In this document: piece after piece, positions 8,105 through 15,786 of the stretch | Numbering within the stretch: position 1 is the first letter of the stretch | Layout: every line of letters starts with the position of its first letter | From: Clostridiales bacterium | Lineage (GTDB): Bacteria; Bacillota; Clostridia; Lachnospirales; Lachnospiraceae | Assembly (NCBI GenBank): GCA_029007845.1 | Contig: JAQXIP010000109.1 | Span: forward strand, 1-33,645 | DNA: 33,645 bases | Direction: 5' to 3' | Notes under the pieces: generated by a model | Seen by the model: only the letters and a program-made list of their open reading frames with translations | The model's database searches: none | What the model was told of the DNA's origin: nothing | Program-made: the position numbers and the translations under genes

Positions 8105-8892
8105 AACGGTTTACATGTATAACCTTAGTGATATCCGGTGTCTGTGCTCTTTTAGGAGGCTTGTTTATTCTGGCAGGTTCTTTAATGGGAGCTGGACTTG
8201 GTGAATGTTCTGATTTGTTTATGAATGGATTTTTTTCTACAAACTGGTACCAGAAAGATGCGGATGCAGATGTGTCTTCAGATGGGACGGCTGTGAGAAA
8301 GGAAGAATCTTTTCCGGCATCGGAGATTGAGAAGCTGGATTTTGAATTAGCGGTAGGGACACTGAATATTGAAGAAAATCTAGAAAATCCGGATCAGATT
8401 TTAGTTGTGACAGAGGTAAAAAATGCAAAAGTAGACGTAAAACAGGAGGAAGACTGTTTAGAGATCATTGAAGATACCGGGAAGCTTTTCTGGAAACATC
8501 ACAGCATTGTGAAAATAACGGTCTATCTGCCAAAGGATAAGGTTTATCAGGAGATTGATGCAGAAGTAGGCGTTGGTTCTATGTTATCTGAACTAGAGAA
8601 GCTGTCAGCACAAGAGGTATCCCTGGTTAGTGGTACTGGTGAGATTCATATAAATGGAATTGAAGTATTTAACGATCTGGAGGTAGAATGTGGCGTAGGA
8701 GAAGTCGACCTGGGACTGTATGGACAAAAAGAGGATTTTAATTATGCACTCGACTGTGGAGTAGGAGAAATTCTCATTGATCAGGAACAGTATTCCGGAC
8801 TTGGCAACACACTGAAGCTTCCGTATCAGTCCGATAAAAATGCAACGGTAGACTGTGGAGTTGGATCGGTAAGAATTCAATTTAGAAAATAA
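8101..8892 (+). CDS. DUF4097-type beta-repeat protein with N-terminal membrane anchor
   Basis: The product is 263 residues. It starts with a signal-anchor-like hydrophobic segment (about 5-30). From about residue 75 on it has a series of beta-strand repeats of the DUF4097/putative adhesin type. The late repeats share a CGVGE/S motif: VECGVGEVDLGLY, LDCGVGEILIDQE and VDCGVGSVRIQF. Such proteins are probably folded outside the membrane as a beta-solenoid; their ligand is unknown. Its start overlaps the stop of the HAAS gene (8101-8104). It is the third gene of the PadR operon. Confidence 0.87.
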   Translation: MKRFTCITLVISGVCALLGGLFILAGSLMGAGLGECSDLFMNGFFSTNWYQKDADADVSSDGTAVRKEESFPASEIEKLDFELAVGTLNIEENLENPDQILVVTEVKNAKVDVKQEEDCLEIIEDTGKLFWKHHSIVKITVYLPKDKVYQEIDAEVGVGSMLSELEKLSAQEVSLVSGTGEIHINGIEVFNDLEVECGVGEVDLGLYGQKEDFNYALDCGVGEILIDQEQYSGLGNTLKLPYQSDKNATVDCGVGSVRIQFRK

Positions 8893-8924
8893 ACAATTAA
8901 AACTTCCTACAGAATTTTTCTCTT

Positions 8925-8953
8925 TTGACCACCGTATTATGATGTGGTATAAT
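8925..8953 (+). promoter_or_regulatory. Near-consensus promoter upstream of MutS-like gene
   Basis: TTGACC (8925-8930) and TATAAT (8948-8953) are separated by exactly 17 nt. This is among the strongest promoters in the window. The expected transcript has a leader of about 180 nt before the ATG at 9139 and contains the short reading frame at 8983. Confidence 0.8.
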
Positions 8954-8982
8954 AAAAGAAATTACAAAAGAGGGGGATCGGT

Positions 8983-9039
8983 TTGTATTCATGTTGTAAA
9001 AGCAGTATCCTAGGTATATCCGATGATTGTACTTGCTAA
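8983..9039 (+). CDS. Possible 18-residue cysteine-rich leader peptide
   Basis: A TTG at 8983 follows AGAGGGGG with a 6-nt gap, 30 nt downstream of a near-consensus -10 box. It opens a frame for MYSCCKSSILGISDDCTC, with cysteines at positions 4, 5, 16 and 18. The initiation context GGGGGATCGGTTTG is nearly the same as the one before trkA (2960-2973). Whether it is translated is unknown. It could be a regulatory leader peptide for the MutS-like gene, or a chance frame. Confidence 0.35.
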   Translation: MYSCCKSSILGISDDCTC

Positions 9040-9138
9040 TTTATCAAATAATACACATATTATGGTCTGAACCGTGTTATAGACGGAATTAATGAAATAA
9101 CATATAACAAAAGAAGATAAGAATAAAGGAGATGTTAC

Positions 9139-10758
9139 ATGGAAGATTATTTTTTTCGCCTGCTGTACCCGGATGAGGAAAAGATGGCGAATCCCGGTTA
9201 TCTGGATCATTTTACGTTTATTGGCCAGTTAGAGATTGATCAGATGGTTCGTATGAGAAAAGACCAGTTCCGTGGAAACAGCCATCTGGACTTGAAACAG
9301 TTTTTTACCTGTGACCCGGAGATTATTGAGTACCGGCTTGCGGTCATGGAGGATATCGATCAGAATCCGCAATTATTGGAGGTGTTAGAAAAACTGATTC
9401 CACAGATTCAGAATATAGCAGATATGAGAAGAGTTCTGAATACGGATGGAACGGTGGAAAGCAGCCTGTTTTCCATACATATTATAGAGATGTATCTGGA
9501 GATTATGGATTTTTTAAAGGAAAAGCTCCTTCCTTTAGAATTGCATTCTAAAGGATTCCAGACGTTTCAGGAAATTGTTGCAGAGAAAACAGGGGAAGAG
9601 GAATACCAGAACTTAAAAAAGGAGACGGCATGTCTGCAGAAAGATATCAGTCACATAAAAAGCATTACGGTTGGAATTAATCTAAATGCTAATTTTCAGG
9701 CGGAAGAAGCGGGACTTGTATCTGTGAATACAGAACGTTTCCGTCAGGGAAATCTGATGGACAAATTGCTTCATCCAAAGAAAAACGGAGCATTTGTCTG
9801 TATGACTTCTCTTGTTCCCGTGCAAAAAACAATGGATCAAAATGACCAGACGAGTCTGAATATTTCCATTCAGACCGCATTATCCTCTATTTTCCAAAAA
9901 GCAATTAAAAGCTGGGAGCCGGTTATTCACCGTTTTTATATGGGGAATACAGACTTCTTGCTGGGGATTCTGGATGATCTGCGTTTTCTCACTTCTGCGG
10001 CTTCTTTTATGCAGGAGATGAAAGAAAAAGGCCTTCCGATGTGCAGGCCACAGATTGCATCGATGGAAGAAAAGTGTTGTACTCTGAAAGAAACCTATAA
10101 TCCGATGGTCGCGCTCCGTGTAAAAGATTCGCCGATCGTGTTTAATGATTTTGAATTTGATGAAAATGGCAGGTTTTATATTATTACTGGTCCGAATCAT
10201 GGAGGAAAATCGGTTTTCTTGTATAATATTGGTATGGTTCAGGCACTGTTTCAGCTGGGGATGTTTGTACCTGCCAAATCGGCGGTAATTAGTCCGGTAA
10301 CCGATATTTTTACTCATTTTCCGGCTTCCGATGAGAACAATTATGGAAAAGGCCGGCTGGAAAGTGAGTGCGAGCGTCTTGGAGAAGTGCTTGAGCATAT
10401 ATCAGAAAACAGTCTGATTCTTATGGATGAGGCTTTCTCCAGCACCAGTGGAACCGAAGCGGGTTATATTGCATCAGAAGTGATAACCGCACTTGGCGTA
10501 ATTGGATGCAGGGGATTGTTTGTAACGCATATTCATGATCTTCCGATGAAAGTGTCAGAGTTTAATTCTCATCCAGATAATCATGGTAAAATTGACAATC
10601 TGGCTGCCCAGATGCTGAGCCGTGAGAATGGAACAAGGAGTTATAAGATTGTCCGGATGACGCCGGATGGTTTAAGTTATGCAAAAGACATTGCAGAAAA
10701 GTACGGATTACGGCTGGATGCAATTATTGCTCAGAAAAGAAAAAATGAAATGAGGTAA
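9139..10758 (+). CDS. MutS-related ATPase lacking the mismatch-recognition domain
   Basis: The 539-residue protein has a helical region resembling the MutS lever/core (about 1-310), then the MutS ABC-type ATPase domain. Walker A is TGPNHGGKSVF at about residue 350. The signature region is ASDENNYGKGRLESECERLG, Walker B is LILMDEAFSSTSGTEAG, and the switch histidine is in LFVTHIHDLP. MutS proper has about 850 residues with an N-terminal mismatch-binding domain, and MutS2 carries a C-terminal Smr nuclease domain; both are absent here. It belongs to the poorly studied group of short MutS homologs, and the DNA substrate is unknown. AAAGGAGATG lies before the ATG. A lipoprotein gene starts 4 nt after the stop. 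Confidence 0.87.
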   Translation: MEDYFFRLLYPDEEKMANPGYLDHFTFIGQLEIDQMVRMRKDQFRGNSHLDLKQFFTCDPEIIEYRLAVMEDIDQNPQLLEVLEKLIPQIQNIADMRRVLNTDGTVESSLFSIHIIEMYLEIMDFLKEKLLPLELHSKGFQTFQEIVAEKTGEEEYQNLKKETACLQKDISHIKSITVGINLNANFQAEEAGLVSVNTERFRQGNLMDKLLHPKKNGAFVCMTSLVPVQKTMDQNDQTSLNISIQTALSSIFQKAIKSWEPVIHRFYMGNTDFLLGILDDLRFLTSAASFMQEMKEKGLPMCRPQIASMEEKCCTLKETYNPMVALRVKDSPIVFNDFEFDENGRFYIITGPNHGGKSVFLYNIGMVQALFQLGMFVPAKSAVISPVTDIFTHFPASDENNYGKGRLESECERLGEVLEHISENSLILMDEAFSSTSGTEAGYIASEVITALGVIGCRGLFVTHIHDLPMKVSEFNSHPDNHGKIDNLAAQMLSRENGTRSYKIVRMTPDGLSYAKDIAEKYGLRLDAIIAQKRKNEMR

Positions 10759-10762
10759 AAAA

Positions 10763-11431
10763 ATGTTTAAAAAAAGTGTATTTTACACAATGATGTCGTT
10801 ATCAGCAGTTGTGCTGCTTTGTGGCTGTTGGAAAGAGAAAGCTTCAGAAGATACCGGGCAGCAATTAAGTATCGTTTCAATGGATTCCGAATCCCAGTCT
10901 GAAGAGACAGAAGAGGATGGCCAGAATTCCGTCTCAGATTCTTCAGCACCTGTGGATTCCGATGAAACAGAAGGGGAAGAGGAAGCTTCAAAAGAGCAGG
11001 TGGCAGAAAGTACCAATTCGGGTTCAGATGTGGTGGCGAAATTTGAATGTGAAGAAATGGATTTTACTTTGCAAATCAATGATGAGATGAAAGAAATAAT
11101 GGAGAAACTGAAATACGAATACCATGAAAAGCAGGAAAGCGACATGTTTCAGACTACATGTGACAGCTGCGACTTTTACGTTATGTTTGGAAAAACAAAA
11201 CAGATTATGTTCTCTGTGTACCGTTTGCCAGAGGAGTATACCATAGAGGATTTTTCACAGATGGATTGTGACGTTCAGATGATTGGTTATTCTTCTGCAA
11301 AGGAAACGTATGTGCTGCAGTTTCCTTTAGAACCAAAAGAAGAATTAAGTGAAAAGGAGAAAGAGGAATTCTATTCGATGATGAACGACAAACTGCGTAA
11401 TATTTCGTCATTTATTATGCTGGAAAGTTAG
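10763..11431 (+). CDS. Putative lipoprotein of unknown function
   Basis: The 222-residue product begins with a lipoprotein signal: a basic start (MFKKS), a hydrophobic run, and LLCGC at about 18-22 with C22 as the likely lipidated cysteine. A long acidic Ser/Glu/Asp-rich linker (about 30-80) precedes a C-terminal domain of about 130 residues containing CDSCDFYVMFGK, and no family was recognised for it. The ATG lies 4 nt after the MutS-like stop, with GAGGT overlapping that stop codon, so the two genes are likely co-transcribed, although a functional link is not obvious. Confidence 0.75.
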   Translation: MFKKSVFYTMMSLSAVVLLCGCWKEKASEDTGQQLSIVSMDSESQSEETEEDGQNSVSDSSAPVDSDETEGEEEASKEQVAESTNSGSDVVAKFECEEMDFTLQINDEMKEIMEKLKYEYHEKQESDMFQTTCDSCDFYVMFGKTKQIMFSVYRLPEEYTIEDFSQMDCDVQMIGYSSAKETYVLQFPLEPKEELSEKEKEEFYSMMNDKLRNISSFIMLES

Positions 11432-11495
11432 TATTTAACAGATTCTGACAGATTATTCGTAGTGTAAAGATTGTGTTAAGATCCCTCCGATTTTA

Positions 11496-11524
11496 TTGAC
11501 AGTTCCTTATAAAATGAATATGAT
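11496..11524 (+). promoter_or_regulatory. Near-consensus promoter upstream of the F1-alpha-like gene
   Basis: TTGACA (11496-11501) and TATGAT (11519-11524) are 17 nt apart. The leader to the ATG at 11656 is about 125 nt. It contains a 9-bp stem (11584-11592 with 11604-11612, one G-T pair) that encloses a GGGGAG tract, so an RNA-level control is possible. Confidence 0.7.
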
Positions 11525-11655
11525 AAATCTCAAACAAACCAACCAGATGAGGTTGTATTCTAAGTCTGGATGGGGGAGATGACGTATGATGTCTGGGGAG
11601 AAAACATCATGCATTTGAGGAACATTTCGTAATTCACAAAATGGAGGGAAAAGAA

Positions 11656-12606
11656 ATGAACGAGGAGACGAGTAAAACAACGGACTTTTTTGGCAGAAAA
11701 AAAGGGGAGATGTTTGAGACCGGTATTTTGTATATGGATTGTCTGTTTCCGATTATTGTGGGAAAATCCTATCTACTGCTTGGAGACAGAAGATCTGGAA
11801 AAAGCCAGATGATGTGCCAGATGCAGAAGAATCTGCTGGAAAGAGGGGAAGCCTGTGTTCTGCTTGATTGCAAAGAACTGGATGAGAAAAGTGTGAATCA
11901 GTTCTTATCTGAGAATCTGGTCCGGTTGAAGATTGGTTCGAAGTCGGCATTGATTATTCTGGATCATATAAGGGAAGGCTGTTTTGATTACCGGTATTGG
12001 ATGACTGGGATCAAGGAGTTTGAAAAGCTTTCCCTGCTGGCAGTGGCTGATACGTTAGGAAATGATGTATCGAACGATATTTCCACGGATATTATCAATT
12101 ATTTTGACGGGCAGTTATTTTTTGACCGGAAAAGATTCCGAAAAGGTTATTTTCCATCGGTGATTCAGCCATTCACATTCCAGAAAGAGCAGATTATGGC
12201 ATATCCGGTACTGCAGAATTATGCGGGGAATATCCGTGATGCCGTTAACTGGCTCTGGGAAGATTCCAAGGATGTGTCAGGTGAGTTATTTGGATACCGT
12301 AATACGCTGGATCAGATCAAGAGAAGAAGAGCAATCGGTCTTTATTATGTTTTGGGACAGGAGTATACAAGGTGTTATAATTTTGCGGAAGAAGTGATGA
12401 TTTTATTTCTTGCAAATGAATATGATCTTGCAGAGGTGCCTTCTGCAAGGATTGGGGCGGAATTATATCACTTAACCAGACATGTATTTGAAGTATTTCC
12501 GGAACTGGAGGAATTATTATTACAATATCACCGGTTTCCATATGATTGGAAACAGAAAGTATTGTTTTCACTCGAATCACTGGAAAATGAAATGCAGATG
12601 TGCTAA
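11656..12606 (+). CDS. Stand-alone degenerate F1-ATPase alpha-subunit-like protein
   Basis: The 316-residue protein follows the order of the F1 alpha subunit from its nucleotide-binding domain onward. ETGILYMDCLFPI (21-33) matches the QTGIKAIDSMIPI segment. The P-loop is GDRRSGKS (43-50), against GDRQTGKT in F1 alpha. ALIILDHI (98-105) matches the ALVVYDDL strand. LAVADTLGNDVSNDISTDI and then INYFDGQLFF (about 128-156) match the segment ending in ISITDGQIFL. The C-terminal part (about 190-300) matches the F1 alpha helical domain. The N-terminal beta-barrel is absent, the stretch between Walker B and LAVADT is shortened, and QPFTF (171-175) stands where F1 alpha has the SVSR arginine. GGAGGG (11643-11648) supports this start over the in-frame ATG at 11641. 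No other ATP synthase gene is nearby. The homology is by eye; the function is unknown. Confidence 0.72.
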   Translation: MNEETSKTTDFFGRKKGEMFETGILYMDCLFPIIVGKSYLLLGDRRSGKSQMMCQMQKNLLERGEACVLLDCKELDEKSVNQFLSENLVRLKIGSKSALIILDHIREGCFDYRYWMTGIKEFEKLSLLAVADTLGNDVSNDISTDIINYFDGQLFFDRKRFRKGYFPSVIQPFTFQKEQIMAYPVLQNYAGNIRDAVNWLWEDSKDVSGELFGYRNTLDQIKRRRAIGLYYVLGQEYTRCYNFAEEVMILFLANEYDLAEVPSARIGAELYHLTRHVFEVFPELEELLLQYHRFPYDWKQKVLFSLESLENEMQMC

Positions 12607-12613
12607 AGTGTGA

Positions 12614-13504
12614 ATGAAAAAAGACTTTGGAGATGAAAAACCTATGATAAAAGAAGGAAGGCTTGGCAAATACATGGTACCGGATAAAGCATTTACCCAT
12701 GGTGGAAAGTTTCATTCAGATGATGTATTTTCTGCAGCATTACTAATGTATATGAACCCGGATATTGTAATCGAACGAGGATTTGAGGTGCCAGAAGACT
12801 ATGACGGTCTTGTATTCGATATCGGCGGAGGATCCTTTGACCATCATCAGAAAGATGCACGTAAAAGGGAAAATGGAAATCCCTATGCAGCATTTGGATT
12901 GTTATGGGAGCGGTATGGTGCACAGATTCTTGGAGAGGATGATGCCCGCTATCTGGACGAACATATGATTGAACCGATGGATTTGTCCGATAATACGGGA
13001 TGTGAAAATGCAATGGCAGAACTAATCAGTACGTTTAATCCATCCTGGGACAGTCCAAGAAATAAAGAGGATGCATTTTTCGAAGCGGTATTCTTTGCAA
13101 AGACCATTCTGAAAAAGAAATTTGACCAGATTCTTGGCTCCCAGAGGGCAGAAGTGGTTGTAAAAAAAGCTTTGGAGAAAGCAAAAAGACGCGTTTTAAT
13201 TTTATCTGAATTTGCTCCATGGAAAAAGACCGTAAAAGGAACGGATGTTTTGTTTGTTGTATTTCCTTCCTATCGTGGAGGCTTTTGTGCCCAGGCTGTT
13301 CCGGATCCGGAGCATGAAAATGAACTGATTCTGCCTTTTCCGGAGAGCTGGCGTGGAGCCGGGAAAGAAACGCTCCGTGAAGTATCAGGAATTCATACAT
13401 TGGATTTCTGTCATAACAGTGGATTCTTACTTGCGGGCAGACGATTTGATGATATCATGCAGGCGTGCTATAAAACAATGGAACTGGCTGGATACGAAGT
13501 CTAG
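12614..13504 (+). CDS. MYG1/UPF0160 family metal-dependent hydrolase
   Basis: The 296-residue product has the MYG1 signatures FTHGGKFHSDDVFSAAL near the N-terminus and FDIGGGSFDHHQ at about 70-80, the metal-binding DHH-like part. PMDLSDNTG and the C-terminal CHNSGFLLAGR also fit. MYG1 proteins are DHH-related hydrolases; eukaryotic members are reported 3'-5' RNA exonucleases, but the bacterial substrate is not established. The start is uncertain: ATGs at 12614, 12644 and 12674 are in frame and only the last follows a GAAGGAAGG tract. It lies 7 nt after the F1-alpha-like gene. Its stop overlaps the stop of the opposing response regulator gene. Confidence 0.87.
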   Translation: MKKDFGDEKPMIKEGRLGKYMVPDKAFTHGGKFHSDDVFSAALLMYMNPDIVIERGFEVPEDYDGLVFDIGGGSFDHHQKDARKRENGNPYAAFGLLWERYGAQILGEDDARYLDEHMIEPMDLSDNTGCENAMAELISTFNPSWDSPRNKEDAFFEAVFFAKTILKKKFDQILGSQRAEVVVKKALEKAKRRVLILSEFAPWKKTVKGTDVLFVVFPSYRGGFCAQAVPDPEHENELILPFPESWRGAGKETLREVSGIHTLDFCHNSGFLLAGRRFDDIMQACYKTMELAGYEV

Positions 13505-14205
13505 TTATCTAATTCAATCATACGATACCCAATCCCTACTTCCGTGTAAATATACATCGGATCGCCGGGGTTGGGTTCTATTTTTCTACGGATATTGGAC
13601 ATGTTGACACGAAGTGTACGGGTATCATTTTTGTTATAAGGTCCCCATACATATTGGTTTAGAACGTTATAGGTTAGTACTTTCCCAGAATTCTTTGCAA
13701 GATAGGAGAGCAGCTTATACTCATTTTGGGTTAGATGGATACTCTCGCCATTGACCTTTACTTCCTGTGTTGCAAAATTAATATAGAATCCGTTCCGTTC
13801 TTTTTCAAAGCATTTTGAGACAGCTGTTTCATTAAATGCTAAGAATGCGTGACGCAATGCAGTCCGTATACGGGCAAGCAGTTCCTGTGAGCCGAATGGT
13901 TTGGTAATATAATCATCTGCCCCTAGATCCAGTGCCTTTACTTTATCTGCTTCACTTGTCCTGGCGGAAACAACGATAACAGGAATGGAAGACCATTTCC
14001 GCAGATTTTTTATGATGAGCATTCCGTCTTTGTCAGGAAGACATAAGTCTAATAATACCAGATCCGGGCAATGGGATGTGAGCATTGTCTCTGCTTCGGC
14101 GGCATTTGTTGCTGTTACAATGTGGTAAGACTGTGCTTGTAAGGTTGTTTTCATAAAACGAAGGATAGGTAATTCATCCTCTACAATTAAAATTGTTGTT
14201 TTCAT
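13501..14205 (-). CDS. KdpE-like OmpR-family response regulator
   Basis: The 234-residue protein has a receiver domain with E9/D10, the phosphoacceptor D53 (LVLLDLCLP) and K102 (ITKPFG). A C-terminal OmpR-type winged helix (about 135-230) includes LTQNEYKLLSYLAKNSGKVL and the wing TEVGIGYRM. The GADDYITKPFGSQELLARIR stretch is close to KdpE, which controls potassium transport genes, but no kdpFABC genes are in the window. GGGAGGAG precedes the ATG. The gene is 24 nt downstream of its sensor kinase gene. The stop codon overlaps the opposing MYG1 stop in a CTAG (13501-13504). Confidence 0.9.
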   Translation of the reverse strand: MKTTILIVEDELPILRFMKTTLQAQSYHIVTATNAAEAETMLTSHCPDLVLLDLCLPDKDGMLIIKNLRKWSSIPVIVVSARTSEADKVKALDLGADDYITKPFGSQELLARIRTALRHAFLAFNETAVSKCFEKERNGFYINFATQEVKVNGESIHLTQNEYKLLSYLAKNSGKVLTYNVLNQYVWGPYNKNDTRTLRVNMSNIRRKIEPNPGDPMYIYTEVGIGYRMIELDN

Positions 14206-14229
14206 TTTGACTCCTCCCTTTGAGCATTT

Positions 14230-15579
14230 CTATGTTTCTGTGCTATTTGCATCTACGTCTTCTGACAAATTGGCCGAGGGTAAAGCAATCACCATGTAAG
14301 AACCGGTTTGTTGTGGCGGACTGATGATAAATCCATGGTGTGCTTTGAGAATTGTTTTACATATGGCAAGGTTTATTCCAATTCCTTTTATCTCTTTTAC
14401 AATTGAACCGTCTGCTTCACGGAAAAAATGATCCAGATTCGCATGAATTTTTTCTCCATAATCCCGGAAGGTGACAAAGACCACACCGGAGTGAAGAAGT
14501 ACCGTTATTTCAATCGGCATATCGTCGGTTGAATAATATAGGGCATTTTCTAACAGATTTAGAAAAACCTGCTCTAACAGCACTGGATCTGCATGAATCA
14601 TAATAATCTGTTCAGACAGGCAGATCTTCAGATTCACATTTTTATGACGCTGATGAAATTTACTTACCGCCTCAGATATAAGATCATCAATTACTTCTTC
14701 AGAAAGAGTATCAGGAAGTTGGTTTGCCTGGATACGTGCCACCGATAATAGATTTTCTACCATATTTAGAAGCCAGTTGGAATCATCCAGAATGTAAGTT
14801 AAAAATTCGTTTACATCGTCCTTGGTAAGATTTTCATATTGCTCTAAAATGGTGTTGGTAGCACCGATAATCGCAGTCAGTGGTGTGCGAAGATCGTGGG
14901 AAATCGTTCGCAGCATATTGGATTGCACTTTATCTTTTTCTGCTTTGATCTGGAGTTCTGTGTGAGAGGCAACGACAAAATCCCGCTCAATTGCCAGTGC
15001 AAAGTTCGACAGATAGAAACGGAAAAATTCAATTAAATCCTCTGGTGTGTCATCCTTCATATTGTTGTCAACATAAATTGCTGCTACACCCCATACTTTT
15101 TTATGGGAGAAAACCGGGAGATAGCAAATCACACCGTCATAATGAACGGGGCGGAATACATGGCATGCGTTTTCTTTATAAGAAGCTGCTGCATATTCCA
15201 TACTCTGAGGTGTCAGAAAAAGATGCAGGAATTCTTCAGAACGGGAAAGCAGCTCATTAGTGAGAATCTGCCGGTCTGATGGGTTTTCTTTGAAATAGAC
15301 GACCGGAGCAGAGATCTGATGGTTGATATAATGAACCAGATGGTAATACAGTTCGTCAAGACTTTCTGCAGTCAGCAATGCGGAGACGGCATGGTATAAG
15401 GTTTCCTTCCGTTTATTTTTTTGAATCAGATAACGTTTTTGTCTCGTCATAGAGAAAAAAACATAACTGATAAGAAGGAAGAGGGCATATATACACAGTA
15501 TTTCCAGTACAAATAAAGGAGTGTGCGTGCTTTTTTTATGCTGAATCTGGAAAATGTTTAAAAAAGCTGCAATATTCAT
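14230..15579 (-). CDS. KdpD-like sensor histidine kinase, short form
   Basis: The 449-residue protein has one membrane segment (about 22-43), a GAF-like sensor (about 60-198), and a HisKA domain with the phosphorylated H228 in RTISHDLRTPLTAI. An HATPase domain follows, with N box LNLLENALYYS and G2 box GIGINLAICK. The kinase core resembles KdpD, but the large N-terminal KdpD/USP domains and the four-helix membrane unit are missing. The G1 box reads RDYGEKI instead of the usual DxGxG, so ATP binding may be altered. The start at 15579 is preferred over 15600 because CAGGAGG lies within the first codons of the longer frame. Confidence 0.87.
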   Translation of the reverse strand: MNIAAFLNIFQIQHKKSTHTPLFVLEILCIYALFLLISYVFFSMTRQKRYLIQKNKRKETLYHAVSALLTAESLDELYYHLVHYINHQISAPVVYFKENPSDRQILTNELLSRSEEFLHLFLTPQSMEYAAASYKENACHVFRPVHYDGVICYLPVFSHKKVWGVAAIYVDNNMKDDTPEDLIEFFRFYLSNFALAIERDFVVASHTELQIKAEKDKVQSNMLRTISHDLRTPLTAIIGATNTILEQYENLTKDDVNEFLTYILDDSNWLLNMVENLLSVARIQANQLPDTLSEEVIDDLISEAVSKFHQRHKNVNLKICLSEQIIMIHADPVLLEQVFLNLLENALYYSTDDMPIEITVLLHSGVVFVTFRDYGEKIHANLDHFFREADGSIVKEIKGIGINLAICKTILKAHHGFIISPPQQTGSYMVIALPSANLSEDVDANSTET

Positions 15580-15678
15580 GAATAAACAAACCTCCTGCAT
15601 ATCCAGTTTTATCTATTATAATACTTCTTTCCAATAAATAAAAATGTCAAATAGTGTCGAAATCTGATTTTTTCTGGC

Positions 15679-15719
15679 GTAACAGTTCAGCCATGACGAG
15701 CGCACAGCCGAACTGCTAC
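15679..15719. repeat. Short copy of the 192-410 hairpin repeat family
   Basis: The first 31 nt (15679-15709) match 192-222 with three transitions. The right end, GCCGAACTGCTAC, folds back on the left end as a 13-nt stem with two mismatches. It looks like a deletion form that keeps just the two ends of the longer element. The preceding TTTTCTG is also shared with the stretch before the long copy. It lies in the gap between the divergent kinase gene and tRNA-Pro. Confidence 0.75.
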
Positions 15720-15786
15720 TTTCTGGGTAATCTGCTGAAAGCAGGGAGTTGACAAGTAAACATAAAAATGATAAAATACATCACAT

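Noticed and set aside
9880-10398. Minus-strand open frame of 172 codons
   Set aside because: It is antisense to the ATPase region of the MutS-like gene and has no recognisable domain.
11656-12606. Rho terminator or flagellar FliI as the identity of the F1-like gene
   Set aside because: The DVS..ISTDI..DGQ block and the C-terminal helical domain match F1 alpha better, and the RNA-binding domain of Rho and the FliI N-terminus are absent.
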